Below the pieces are notes generated by a model. It was not told the DNA's origin, made no database searches, and saw only the letters and a program-made list of their open reading frames with translations. 64,000 nucleotides of DNA, taken from the NCBI GenBank assembly GCA_014607495.2, contig CP053160.1, positions 3,782,001 to 3,846,000 of the forward strand. Direction: 5' to 3'. This DNA comes from Carposina sasakii (taxonomy: Eukaryota; Arthropoda; Insecta; Lepidoptera; Carposinidae). Positions 1 through 11,700 of the stretch are shown piece after piece (the stretch's first letter is position 1; every line of letters begins with the position of its first letter). The translations under genes were made by a program, and so were the position numbers.

Positions 1-2047
1 AAATTCCGATAAGTCATAAAAAGATTTCTGTATTAGCCATTTTTTTATGCATTCTTAAATTTCATGTCATCCAGTGATTTTATCGATCTAGGCAAATTAT
101 TAAATATGTTAATCCCATTTATATATGTGCTTTTTTCAGTATGTAACTGGAAGCTTTCACAGCACAAATGTCATATGTATATTGTGATCGGACATTTCTT
201 CTTCTGTTACTGATTTTATTACAATAATCCATATTATTCCTTACAAACAAGCATATTTCTAATATATATATACATGTTAATGTCAGATAAAGATCACGAC
301 ATGGGTCAGCAGCGCTCCATGTCTGCCCGTGGGTATCGTAAGAGGCGATTCCTGGGAGATGGGCAGAAGCGCCTTCCGTGTTGACATACATATAACATAG
401 TCCGAAGATCACACTGCGGTCACTAACCCGCCTGCCCAGCAGTGCTAATGTCATACTAACTGTTTCGATGCACCATTAGACTTTTCGGTGCCTCACAATT
501 CCAGTCCTTGACATTTAGATTCTATTAGTGTAATGTATAGTAATGTACTACATTACTAATATATTGTAACGTATAATAATGCAATGAACTACAATTTAGG
601 CTGATGCGTGCATGATGTGTATACATCAGTGTAGTGTAGCCAGCCTAATGCTATTTAATAGTAGGCGAAATGTACAATATCTAATGAATTAACTGTGAAA
701 TAAAGTAAAAAATCTATTGGAAGACCTAGAACCATGGAGAAGTAATAAAAGAGGAGTAGCGAATAAGTATATTTTCATACAAAAATAGAGTGCCGCGGAG
801 CGGGGGTGAAGGATGGGACGAGAGGAGAATTGAACATTGTAGCCCTGCCCATTTACATAGAAATCACCTTGTAGTGACTAGTCAAACTAGTTGGTCATTG
901 TCAATATGGTTCAAGATTGTTTTACTAGTGCAATTACTCATCACAGCAATATTATACTACGTATTAGTAATAAAGTACCCTGATAAAAGCGCTAGTGTCT
1001 TTGTAATTTTAACACGGTTACATTTCAGAGCACTAGCGTGTGGTTACAGCTGCTGCGTTACACTGGCGCTGAAGCTCCGCCCCTATCATGACGTCATGGC
1101 CTCACGATTGCTACACGACTCAGTTCATAGTCTCACCTCCTCTTTTATACCTTCTTCATGCCTAGAACATTTTCTAGGGAATACAGCATTATTTCTCCTT
1201 TCCAACTCACCACAAATAGATAACAAGTCCAGCATCGAGTAGGAAACAGAAGTTAGGATCGAGCGACTCGTACGTAATGGGGACCGGCTCTAAATGGATG
1301 CTATTGCCTGCGCTGTGTACGCGGTACAATCTCGTCACGTAGTGCTGTAAGGAAGACATATGTAAATATATTAATATTGTAGCGGTGCTACAATAGTTCT
1401 ACAGTACGCAAAGACACAGACATCCCAGAACGCGATATCGAAATTTCGCACAATGCATTGCAATGTTTAATAAAATAATAAATAAAAATAAATATTCACC
1501 ACACACTTCACAACACATTGACCTAGTCCCACACTAAGATCCCTAAAGTCTTGTGTCGTGGGTACTAAGCAACGGTATATAAATACATAGATAAATATAG
1601 AAACATCCATGACTCGGAAACAAACATCGATATTCATCATATTAATGCTTGCACCTACTGGGATTCGAACCCAGGGCCTATGGCGTCGCAGGCAGGGCCA
1701 CTACCAACAACACCAATCGGCCGATTGGATTGATATATGGGCCAAACAACTAGTGGCCCAGTGGGGCCGGAAGCGCTTTCCTTTTTACCACCGCAACAAC
1801 ATAAAAAAATATAATAGTGTTGATGCGAGGCTTTACCAGAATACCTAAGCTGCATCTCCTTCCGTGCATGTCGTAAGAGTCGGACTAAGGAACTCGTGCA
1901 TTCTCTTAGGCGATAAGTTTGCAACTGTCACTGTTAACTTACATCTGTCCCAGCTATGCTAAACGAGGCTGTGGGATCACCGTTAGGATCCTGTAGTTCT
2001 ACCCCATTTCGGGAACACAGCTGTGTCTATATGTATGACTATATATA
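1..2047. other. Presumed fliI intron 11 / left flank
   Basis: No gelsolin-like exon is visible on the minus strand. It holds a SINE-like piece at about 299-384 (TGTCTGCCCGTGGGTATCGT) and the SINE at 1463-1720. An open frame at 790-1242 (+) has no recognisable domain. Confidence 0.6.
1463..1720 (-). mobile_element. Second SINE family (B box GGTTCGAATCC), minus strand
   Basis: The reverse complement carries GGCCCTGGGTTCGAATCCCA, a tRNA-like B box, then TATTTATATACCGTTGCTTA and CCACGACACAAGACTT. The 3' part recurs at 22318-22445. Confidence 0.7.
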
Positions 2048-2305
2048 GGGTGTAACAAAAGGGGTATGTTAAGCGAAAAGCTATGTAAATAGCCCACTAT
2101 AGAGAACCTATTTCCAAAATCACAGACTCAAATTCACATTTTTATTTATCCACATAGTATGAAGAATTCCGAAACAACTCAGAAATGTCCATACAGTCTT
2201 GAAAAATTAAAATGTGATTTCGAGTCTCAAACTTTGGAAATAGGATGTTTATAGTGGGCTATATACATAGTTTTTCGCTTAACATACCCTTTCTGTTACA
2301 CACCT
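2048..2305. mobile_element. MITE with long TIRs (GTGTAACA...AAGCGAAAA ends), copy 1
   Basis: The left end GTGTAACAAAAGGGGTATG mirrors the right end CATACCCTTTCTGTTACAC, and pairing continues through AAGCGAAAA and ATAGCCCACTATA for about 70 bp. It lies in the presumed fliI intron 11. Confidence 0.85.
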
Positions 2306-2317
2306 ATATATTCTTAT

Positions 2318-2391
2318 ACAGGGTGTAACAGAAAGGGTATGTTAAGCGAAAAACTATGTATATAGCCCACTATAAACATCCTATTTCCAAG
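2318..2391. mobile_element. Solo end of the same MITE family
   Basis: ACAGGGTGTAACAGAAAGGG through AAGCGAAAAACTATG and ATAGCCCACTATAAACATCC repeats the arm of the element just upstream, then stops at CTATTTCCAA. Confidence 0.8.
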
Positions 2392-2548
2392 TGTCGTGTA
2401 GTAATCTCAATATTCTAATGAGAATAATTAGAAAGGTAAAACGTATTCTGTGGTTTTTTTTTAATATTTTTATTTTTTCGGATTTCTTTCATTGTTTTAT
2501 TTTAGGAATATGTATGCCGGCGTCCACCAGTCTATGCTTGGCACTCAC

Positions 2549-2731
2549 CGGGTCGTCCACAGTGAAGAACCCGGACGGCGTGCGGCTGCCCTGTATGTAG
2601 ACGGGCGGCGGGCTGAAGAGCGCCAGGAAGTCGGGGGTCTCGTCGCCTTGCTCGTGGCGCTGCGTGCGCTTGGCTCCGAGCAGGTTGCGCAGGTTGACCG
2701 CGTGCATGGCCGCGCATGCGCCTTTGTCCAG
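2549..2731 (-). CDS. fliI: fliI coding exon 11 (gelsolin module 1, residues 560-620)
   Basis: It encodes [20 protein letters not shown] and [16 protein letters not shown], ending GFFTVDDP. The acceptor is CACGCAG and the donor GTGAGT, phase 0. It is the last fliI exon in the window. Confidence 0.95.
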
Positions 2732-5700
2732 CTGCGTGAGGAATTACGTCAAATTGTCGCGCCGTGTAAATTTGTTAGGTGGTGTCGGTAGGGTAGATAA
2801 CACCGCTCCATGTTTACCCGTGGGTCTCGTACGAGGCTAATTTACTTATAGTACACTAGTGACCCGCCCTCGCTTCGCTTCGGTACATATCCTCTAAAAT
2901 TTGGAATTCCCGTTTGTCCCGTTCCGTGGGAATTTCGGGAAATAAGTCCTCAGTGTTTCCTTACACTCCCTACCGAATATACCTGTCATATTTCATCATT
3001 ATGTGTCAAGTGGTTTGCGTAAAAATTGGGAATTCCCGTTTGTCCAGTTCCCGTGGGAATTATAAGAAATCCGTTCTTTGTGCTCCCTAGCAGTCCCTAT
3101 GCGAGAAATATGTTCTCAGTTCTTTCTTACACTCCCTACCGAATATACCTGTCATATTTCATATATGTCATGTGGTTTTCGTAAAAACTTGAAATTCCTG
3201 TTTGTGCCGTTCCCATGGGAATTTCGGGAAACCCGTTCTTAATGGTCTTTTACACCCCCTAACAAACATACACACCAAATTTCATCTGTATACGACAAAC
3301 GGTTTATTTTTATACTTATTGAATAAGCTTTTGTTTCGGTACAGTGGAAATTTCAGTAAAAATTTGGAATTCCTGTCTGCCCCGTTCCCATGGGAATTTT
3401 GGGAAATCCGCTCTTAGTACTCTCTTGTACCTCCTAATGAACATAAATACCAAAAGGGAGTGGGTGTAATTTACTTTTGAAATTTAAAATTTATTTGTAT
3501 TCATGTGTCCGTTTCTTCGTGGGGTCATGTAGGTATGTTGTTTTCGCAATTCTTTTTGATTTTGACTAATTTTACACTAGTTTTTGAGGATTTTCCCGAC
3601 GTTTCCATTCATCATCGTTATCATCCATTATAAATTCAGAAATCATCAGTACTAAAAACAATGGCTGTATGGATGCTGTATTCCTCATGCTCTTTCTTCG
3701 GGATAAACCAAACCAAAAAAAAACCAAATTTCATCTGTCATGTTGTGTCATGTCATCTGTACGTCAAAGAATAATAAATTCCCAGAACCCGTGATCACGC
3801 ACACTTTTGAAGCAACTTTTTAGTATGTAAAATTTTTACAACCTATTTACTGTATCTAAAAAACGGATAATATTTATCGATTTGGCAACAATCGGCGGGT
3901 AAGATGAGCGGAAGATGCGGGATTTTTGACTCGTTTTTGCTTTACAACCCGGAATACATCTGTCTTGATGACTCCTTCTGGGGACTTGTTATTCTATGGT
4001 GTATGTCAAACTTATACCTCCATGCGTCAAATGTTTTTATTTTTTTTGTATTTAATTCATATTTATTCCAGCCCAGAGAAAATTATGCGAAACCCTATAG
4101 CCTATGTTCATCCGGGTCCAATAAGGATTCTAACGGTGAAAGAATTTTTTAAATCGGTCCAGTAGTTTCGGAGCCTATTCGCTGCAAAAAAACAAACAAT
4201 CAAAGTTTACCTCTTTATAATATTAGTATAGAAAAAGATACTAAGGCAAGAAGTGAAATGTATTTAAAGTGATATAATACTTCTACAATATCTATCCATA
4301 TAGTCTACTTTTTATCCCGGGAAAATGTTTTTATCCCGGATAATTTCGACATTTTGTTTTTTCTGCAGTCGACGCGGACGGAGTCGCGGGCGTCCACTAG
4401 TTTTACATACATTATTACAAAACATTTCAATGTCCCTGTTATTTTCTTTTGTAGTTATGTTATTCTATATTTAATTCATTCACACAAATAGATTTAAAAT
4501 AATTTATATAAAAACCTAATGTGCAACATGTCATCACAAGATATTTTATACTTATAGGTCAAAATGGGAGGTATGGTGACCAACCAAATACAATACAAAG
4601 TTAAAGATATCACAGTTACCGTAGCTTTAGATCCTATCCAGAAGTGTATGTCCCAGGACAGCTGGCCTTGCTCCTCGATGGCAGTCTTCAGAATAATGTA
4701 GCAGTCGCCTTCGAAGAACTTTCCGTACGCCACCTGATAATAACCAACATAATAACATAAAAGTGGTGAAAGTGGTTTTGACTTATACATTAGAACCCAA
4801 AGTCAACCTCAACCTCACCTGCCCGTGGTGCAACCTGCTATTTATCGAACGAGGCTTTAACGCTAAAAGCTTATATGTAATACCTATTTAGAATGACTCT
4901 GTAACATTTCCCATTGGATTCGTCACCGGTAGCTAGATTGTTGTATTTGTGCCCGAAAAGTGGCGGTAAGCTCACCCCTTACCACCTGGGACTTAACAGG
5001 CTAAGTGGTGAAAAGTGGATGTGTAAATTGCACACTTCTGCCCAACCCCAATGTAGGATAATGGGCGTGACTGTACAGGATGTTTGTGACAGCCAGGCAA
5101 ATATTGATCTCACTCAAGGATTTTTTTTCCATTTTTTATTAATATTTTATAAAATATTAATACCATGACTTAAGACCATTATTCTGAAAGGCGGAAAATA
5201 ATTAAAATTCTCGCAGGAAAATTCCAAAATAATCCTACATTTTTTTCATATTTTCAGAAAAAAAATAGTTGGCTCGTTTATTTGGACCTTAGATAATGAC
5301 TTAAAAATAATATTTTAACTAAAAGATGTTTAAAAAAAAAGTTTCCCTCTAAAAAGTTCAAATAACTGATCAACCTAATGGAGAGTCACAAGTGATCCAA
5401 AAAAAATAACAATGTGTCACGCAATAACAAATAAGCCCATTTAATTAGTCACAGGATCGCCCGATACAATTGGCGCGGTGAGCAAAGATTACTTATAATA
5501 AAATCAAAAAATACACTGTTGTATAACTCAACACAATGGTACTTGTTCAGCTTTTCAGTATTTGCCTGGCTGTCACCCACACCCTGTATGTATATGGAAG
5601 TATGTAATTTTCAAACCTATCAGTCAGATGAATTGGCGATATAATAAATACTGTTTATATCAGTAACTTACCTCATCCACGGGCGCAGGTATAAAGTTCT

Positions 5701-8700
5701 CAATCTCCCACACGAGCAACCCGGGCGTTTGGCCTGTATCCTCGTCAAAGAACTCAGAGTAATCTAGCGGCGGCTTCTCCAGGCTTTCGTCCCAGCGCTT
5801 AGGTCTGGAAGTATTGAAGGTATGTTAATACTTAATGTAGGTATGCTCACACCTAATTTGTTCGACATAAATACAACTGAAAAAAATATTGTGATTTATT
5901 TTATAGTGGGCCAATATCAGTCACACTTCATACAAAACACTTGCGTTACTGATTAAGTGACAGACAATGTACAGCACAGCCAAAACCACTGGGCATAGGA
6001 AGGGTTCCTCGGGTTTTGTAGTTGTAAGCTGTAAGAGAGGATTATCCTAAATATCTACGGGAACGGGAATTTTAAAGTTCACACGGACATAATGGCGGGC
6101 TGCCTAGGTAGGTACTTGATTTTTATTTCTTCCCTTTATGAGTCACATTCACCCTATTCCTAGGCATATGGGTAGGTTTTACAACCTATTTACTATATTA
6201 AATTCTAAAAAGTGATAATATTTCTCAATTTGGCAACAATCGGCGGGTTAGAAGAGCGGAAGATGCAGGATTTTTGCCTCGTCTTTTGCTTCACTACCCG
6301 GCATAAAATTTGTCATTGATGACTTCTTCTGGGGACTTGTTATACTATTCATTCATCTTGAGCTCGCTGTTCTTGACATCGGGCCTGGGCCTTTGAACAC
6401 CTTTCCTTGAAGACCTTAGCTAGATGAGCTTACTTAAGTTCGCTGTTCCTGCCGTCGGGGCGGTCAGGTCGGTCAGGGCGGTCGGCTTGGTGCTGCGTGT
6501 TGGCCTGCTCCTGCATGCCGCGCAGGATGAGCGCCGAGTCCGTCTGCTCGGGCTCCGCGCGGCCGCGGCGCAGGCGCAGCTTGCGCGCTATCGGGTCCGA
6601 CTTCACGCCTTGAGGGGGGGAGAGGTTATTGTATTGATTTTGTATGAACGGACGGTCATGGTAAAGTATTGGTTTTACACCTGAAGGGAGAGTCACGTCT
6701 ATTTATTGATTTTGCACCTAAAGGGTTAAATGTGCATATAAAAAGTGTCCACGAAACGTAATAACCCGTAAACTGTACACTTCATAAACTATACATATAA
6801 GCCTTATTTACCCCCCCCCCATTCCATCAAACTAGCAAAACAACCTTGTTAGCAAGCAAAAAGATCTTAATATGACAAACATTATCATACTGCGCCTGTA
6901 CTCATAAACTTACTATTAGGAGTCGTAGGCTCCGCAGTGGCTGCACCGGCCAACTGAAGTTGTGCTTGAAGACTGAAGTCAATGTTATAGTACTGGACGC
7001 CAGCGCCCTTGGCCCGCTCTACCGGCTTCGGGGGCATCACCAGATCAGGGTTTCCGTGCAGCTGCAGGCTTTCCAGATCACTGAGGAGGTGGATCGCGTC
7101 CGGCAGGGTGATCAGCTTGTTGAAGCTTAGGTTCAGCTTCTTTAGGGATCCACACCTGTGGGGATAAAGGCATTTTTGTACATACGCAGAAGATAAAACT
7201 GCGGACAATAGGTTCAAAAGAGTCCTTTATATTATATTATATAGTGGACGCCCGCGACTCCGTCCGCGTGGACTGCAGAAAAAACAAAATGTCGAAATTG
7301 TCCGGGATAAAAACATTTTCCCGGAATAAAAAGTAGCCTATATGTTAAGTGAGACCTGTCACAACATATAGGTATTCCTGAAAACTGCATTGAAATCGGT
7401 TTAGCCGTTTCTGAGATTAGCGTGCACAAACATAGATCCATTACAATTTTATTATATGTATAGATACAGGGTGTAAAAAAAAGAAGCAGTAAGCGAACAT
7501 ATAAGCCATGTCGCACGTCCTGATCGCATCATCTCTTCTCGTGTCGTCGTCACTGCTGGACGTAGGCCTCCCCCAAACCCCCCATGGCTAATCACATCAT
7601 CATTATTATTATTGTTCATGCACATATCGTTTCCTTCCTTTTGAACTTAATATAATTTTTTTTTAAACAAAAAACCGATTTCCTCCCAAAACTCGAGCTT
7701 ACTAAAGTAAAATTTTACCAAAGGGCAAATATATATTGCGTTAAGCCGTGTACGAAGTTTAGAAGGCATAATATTGTCAGATTTATATGCCAGCAAATGA
7801 TTAAATAGGCCACATGACAAAATAGAGAAATGACTAGGCTTCGAAACTTTACGTCTGACAATATAAGCAACATATAATTACACTCCTACTTCCTGCCCTG
7901 TTCCCAATCATTTGGGATAGGTACTTTTCTTTCATTCATCCCTATTATCCGTCATCTCGTTATTCTTATGTCTACCTCTTCCTCTATAACCATCTTACTT
8001 CGGACACGGCTTAACGCACTTCATCTTCATAAGCCTATGGCAGTCTACTACTGGACGTAGGCCACGCCCTGCCATAGGGGGATTTTGTTACTAAAAAGTT
8101 CTACTATGTGTTTTTCGGCGGCTCCATCATCACACGCTCGTTTCCTTTATATTATGTTGTAGCGAGTAGCTATGCGCCAGTACACTCGCTCAACGAGGCA
8201 TAAAATTATAAAAATATTCAGGAAGAATTTTCCAAGAGAATTGACAATTACTTCAACTAAGTTAATTGTCAATTCTGTTGGAAAATTCTTCCTGAATATA
8301 TTGTCTTTACCGAACCTAGAAAATATATTTTATCTTCCATAATTATTCATCCTTGTGCAGTCACATAACTCGTAGGTGGACGGTAGCCCTACCATCCACC
8401 ACAATGTGTAGCTGATCAAAATTCTCTATGAAAATCTAAAAACGGACTACTCGTACCTATTATATTTGAGAATATCCCTAGATTCCTTAGAGATTCCATC
8501 ATAAGATGTTATGTTTTATATATAGGTGATCAAAACGCTCAGTAAAAGTATAAAAACAGACTACATGTGCCTACAATATTTGAGGATTGCCCTCGATTTC
8601 TCCAAGATCCCATCATCAGATCCTGATGTGGTGAATATGGGACCAACTTGGAAGCATACCATGACAAACTATTTTAAAAAATTGAAATCGGTTCATAAAT

Positions 8701-11700
8701 GACGGAGTTCACAGCTCTGTTTTCGGGGACTACCCGGAAATCATGTCGTCATAAGTTACTTCGATTGTAAAAACCGCATCAAAATACGTTGCTGTTATTA
8801 TAGCTATTTAGGTTCACTTACATAGTTTACACAAACATACATACAGAGACATACATAATATCAGCACAAACTATTTTACGAGTCGCAAGCGACATCTTTG
8901 AGATTTGACAATGTGCCTATAGCGTTACACTGTCGAGAGGTTCGTTGCCTCACTGTACCCAACAGAGGATACAGAATTTATTTCTTGGTAAGGTCTGATT
9001 TCACCGTAGTAGCACGTGCTATGATGCAATCTCTTGTTTAGGGGCAGGTAGATTTGACTATAAGTAGGTATGTGTCGTAATAGAATCTCCACCCATAATC
9101 CAGGGTTCGAAATTATCAAGATAAATATTTTTTTTGATATTATCTTATAATTTATCCTAGCTGATTTTCCATTTAACTTCGTGAAATATTCTTTATTTAA
9201 ATGATAATATATTTATCCCAAAGGAGGGTGTAGATTTTTCAGTATTAATTATTTAACAGCAAGGAATAAATGTGAGAAATATACAATTTAATTCACAATT
9301 TGTTTTATGACATCAAACAAAAGTAAGAATGTACCTAAAGAACAGAAATTCACACTTTTCTCGTTAGAAAAACGGTTTTTTTGTTTAGTTTGAGGTCTAG
9401 CGCGTTTGGATACGCAAATGACGTTCAGATACACATAAATAAATGAGATTATTTTAGTGTTTGATTTTTATAAGATAAATTATCTTGGTATATTTATCAA
9501 GATAATTATCATGATAATGTGTCCGGTGAAAGCACACCTCCCCCTCTAATTCCACCTATGACAGTACCTAAATACTTATTAAAACAATTAATATTGTGTG
9601 AAAGGAGTACACATGATAAAGACATGAATTATCTAAGCCAATAATTTAATTGCAATTATGCGTTATTATTAATAACTTATTAATGATACGTTCCTAAAGT
9701 AGCGGCACGCTATATTGGCCGGCGAAGTATCATGGGATTAACTGAAACGTAAAAAATTCTAAAATGACATAGATGCTAGCGCCAGCAACGTGTTTGGTTA
9801 TAATAAATAAGTGCACAATATAATTTACATCCCTCAAGCCATCGGTCGCTGCGCACGCGCATGAATAAAAACGTGTATTGAAATGGAGAGTAGGTAGTCA
9901 CAACTAGTCATTTGCATCGCATAGTAATAGCTATAGAAAAAAGATCGTTCGTTACATAAATAAAACGAAGATACCGACGATTGTTTCTATAGTATGAGGC
10001 ACACACAATAGGTTAAAAACGTCTATAGTGTTCTTTATGACGTTCATCCATTTGCTTCTAATTTTGGAGACTACAGTCAGATTTCCAAGGCTCTCTGAGG
10101 TGGCTCAGAGAACTAATACTATATTATAAAATTATTAATAAAGAAAATGGAAAAAATTCTTCACCCGAGTGGGAATCGAACCCACGACCGCTGCAAACCG
10201 TGCCAGCCGCTATAACCACTAAGCCACCGGGTCAATTACTCGGATGACGAACTTTACCATCTCTTTTCTAAATTACACATTGGCAACGTTATTTTTCATC
10301 CCGATAGCTATACACTAGCCAAACCTCGGCAAACAAAGCTGAATCCCTCAGCAATACTACCTATATATTAATTTATTACTTCGTAACTAAGGAAGTAATT
10401 CAAGTCATAAAAATAAACTTCAGCTTTTATTGTTCATTTTAAAACTTAAGGTCTTTTGATAATCTATCTTTATCACATGTTTATTATTCCAAATAGTATG
10501 GAGAATTCCTCAACAACTCGAATGTTAAATACAATCTTGAAAAATAAACATGTGATTTCAAGTCGCCAATTTTGTACATAATGTTCTTTATAGTGGGCTA
10601 TATTCATAGCATTTCGCTTAACATACTCCTTTTGTTACACCCTGTATACATTTATAAAAAATACTGAGTGTGCAGTATTCTAGAAGTAAACCTCACCTGC
10701 ACAACCCTTCCGGGATCATTTCCAGCAGATTATTAGCAGCAGAGAACACCTCCAAGCTACCCAGTTTCCCGATGCCCGAGGGTATGCCCTCGAAATCCAG
10801 CTGGTTGTCGTCCACATGCAGCCGCCGCAGGTTGGTTAACTTGCACAGGGTCGCTGGTAGCGCGGTCAGCTTGTTGCGCGACATGTTCAGGCTTTCCAGC
10901 TTCTGCCAGATATCCATGGCTAGAATAATAGGCAAATTGGAGCTAGATAGTCTAGATCAGTGGTTCCCAAAGTGGTCTATGTGGACCCCCAGGGGTCTAC
11001 AAGGGACTCGATGGGGGTCTACGTTGGCGTGAAAAAATGGGATTTCACAATTAATTTGTATGTGTTGTAAGTATGTAGGGGGTCCACCAGAACCAGTTAA
11101 CTTTTAAAAGGGGTCTATGAAAAATGAAAGTTTGGGAACCCCTGGTCTAGATACATACATATAGTCATGCCCATTATCCCCCAAAGAGGTTGGGCAGAAG
11201 TCTCCAAATTCGCTTTTTTTATATAAATACATACATGCATGTCATTGGAGTCAAGTAAGGAACTCAGACATTCTCTCAGACAATAAGCTAGCAACTCAAT
11301 TGTCACAAAATAATCATTAACATCTGTCCCCGATATGCTGAATGTTGTGTCACTGGCTGCTTACGTACATATAGTATATGCGTGGCGACAAAATACCAAG
11401 GGCCAGTACAATACAGTATGTCGTTCATCTATTTATGAAGAATGGCCATAGTATGCGACGAGATCACGAGACTTTAAACTTATACCTACGTGACGTAAAA
11501 CATAAATAAATATATCTATTTTTTCTGTACTCAGGTAACTGCTGTTAGATAAAAATTAATGATCTTCATTACTTTTGGCATATGTACTTTAAATAACATA
11601 AGCAATAGTAAGGTTTAAAGGCAATGTGTTGAAATGGCTGTGTTATATTTACATGAGAGTCATTGTTGTCTTGAGAAAACTGTAAAGAGGACTTTTGACA

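Noticed and set aside
790..1242. 150-codon plus-strand ORF
   Set aside because: No recognisable domain, no splice context, and it lies in the presumed last fliI intron; the hydrophobic stretch is explained by AT-rich composition.
1655..1690. Apparent tRNA B box GGGTTCGAATCCC
   Set aside because: Part of a second SINE family; no cloverleaf could be formed.
3202..3417. 71-codon ORF with repeated GNFGK/WEFWE motifs
   Set aside because: It is a translation of minisatellite units, as is the ORF at 21790-22140, not a protein gene.
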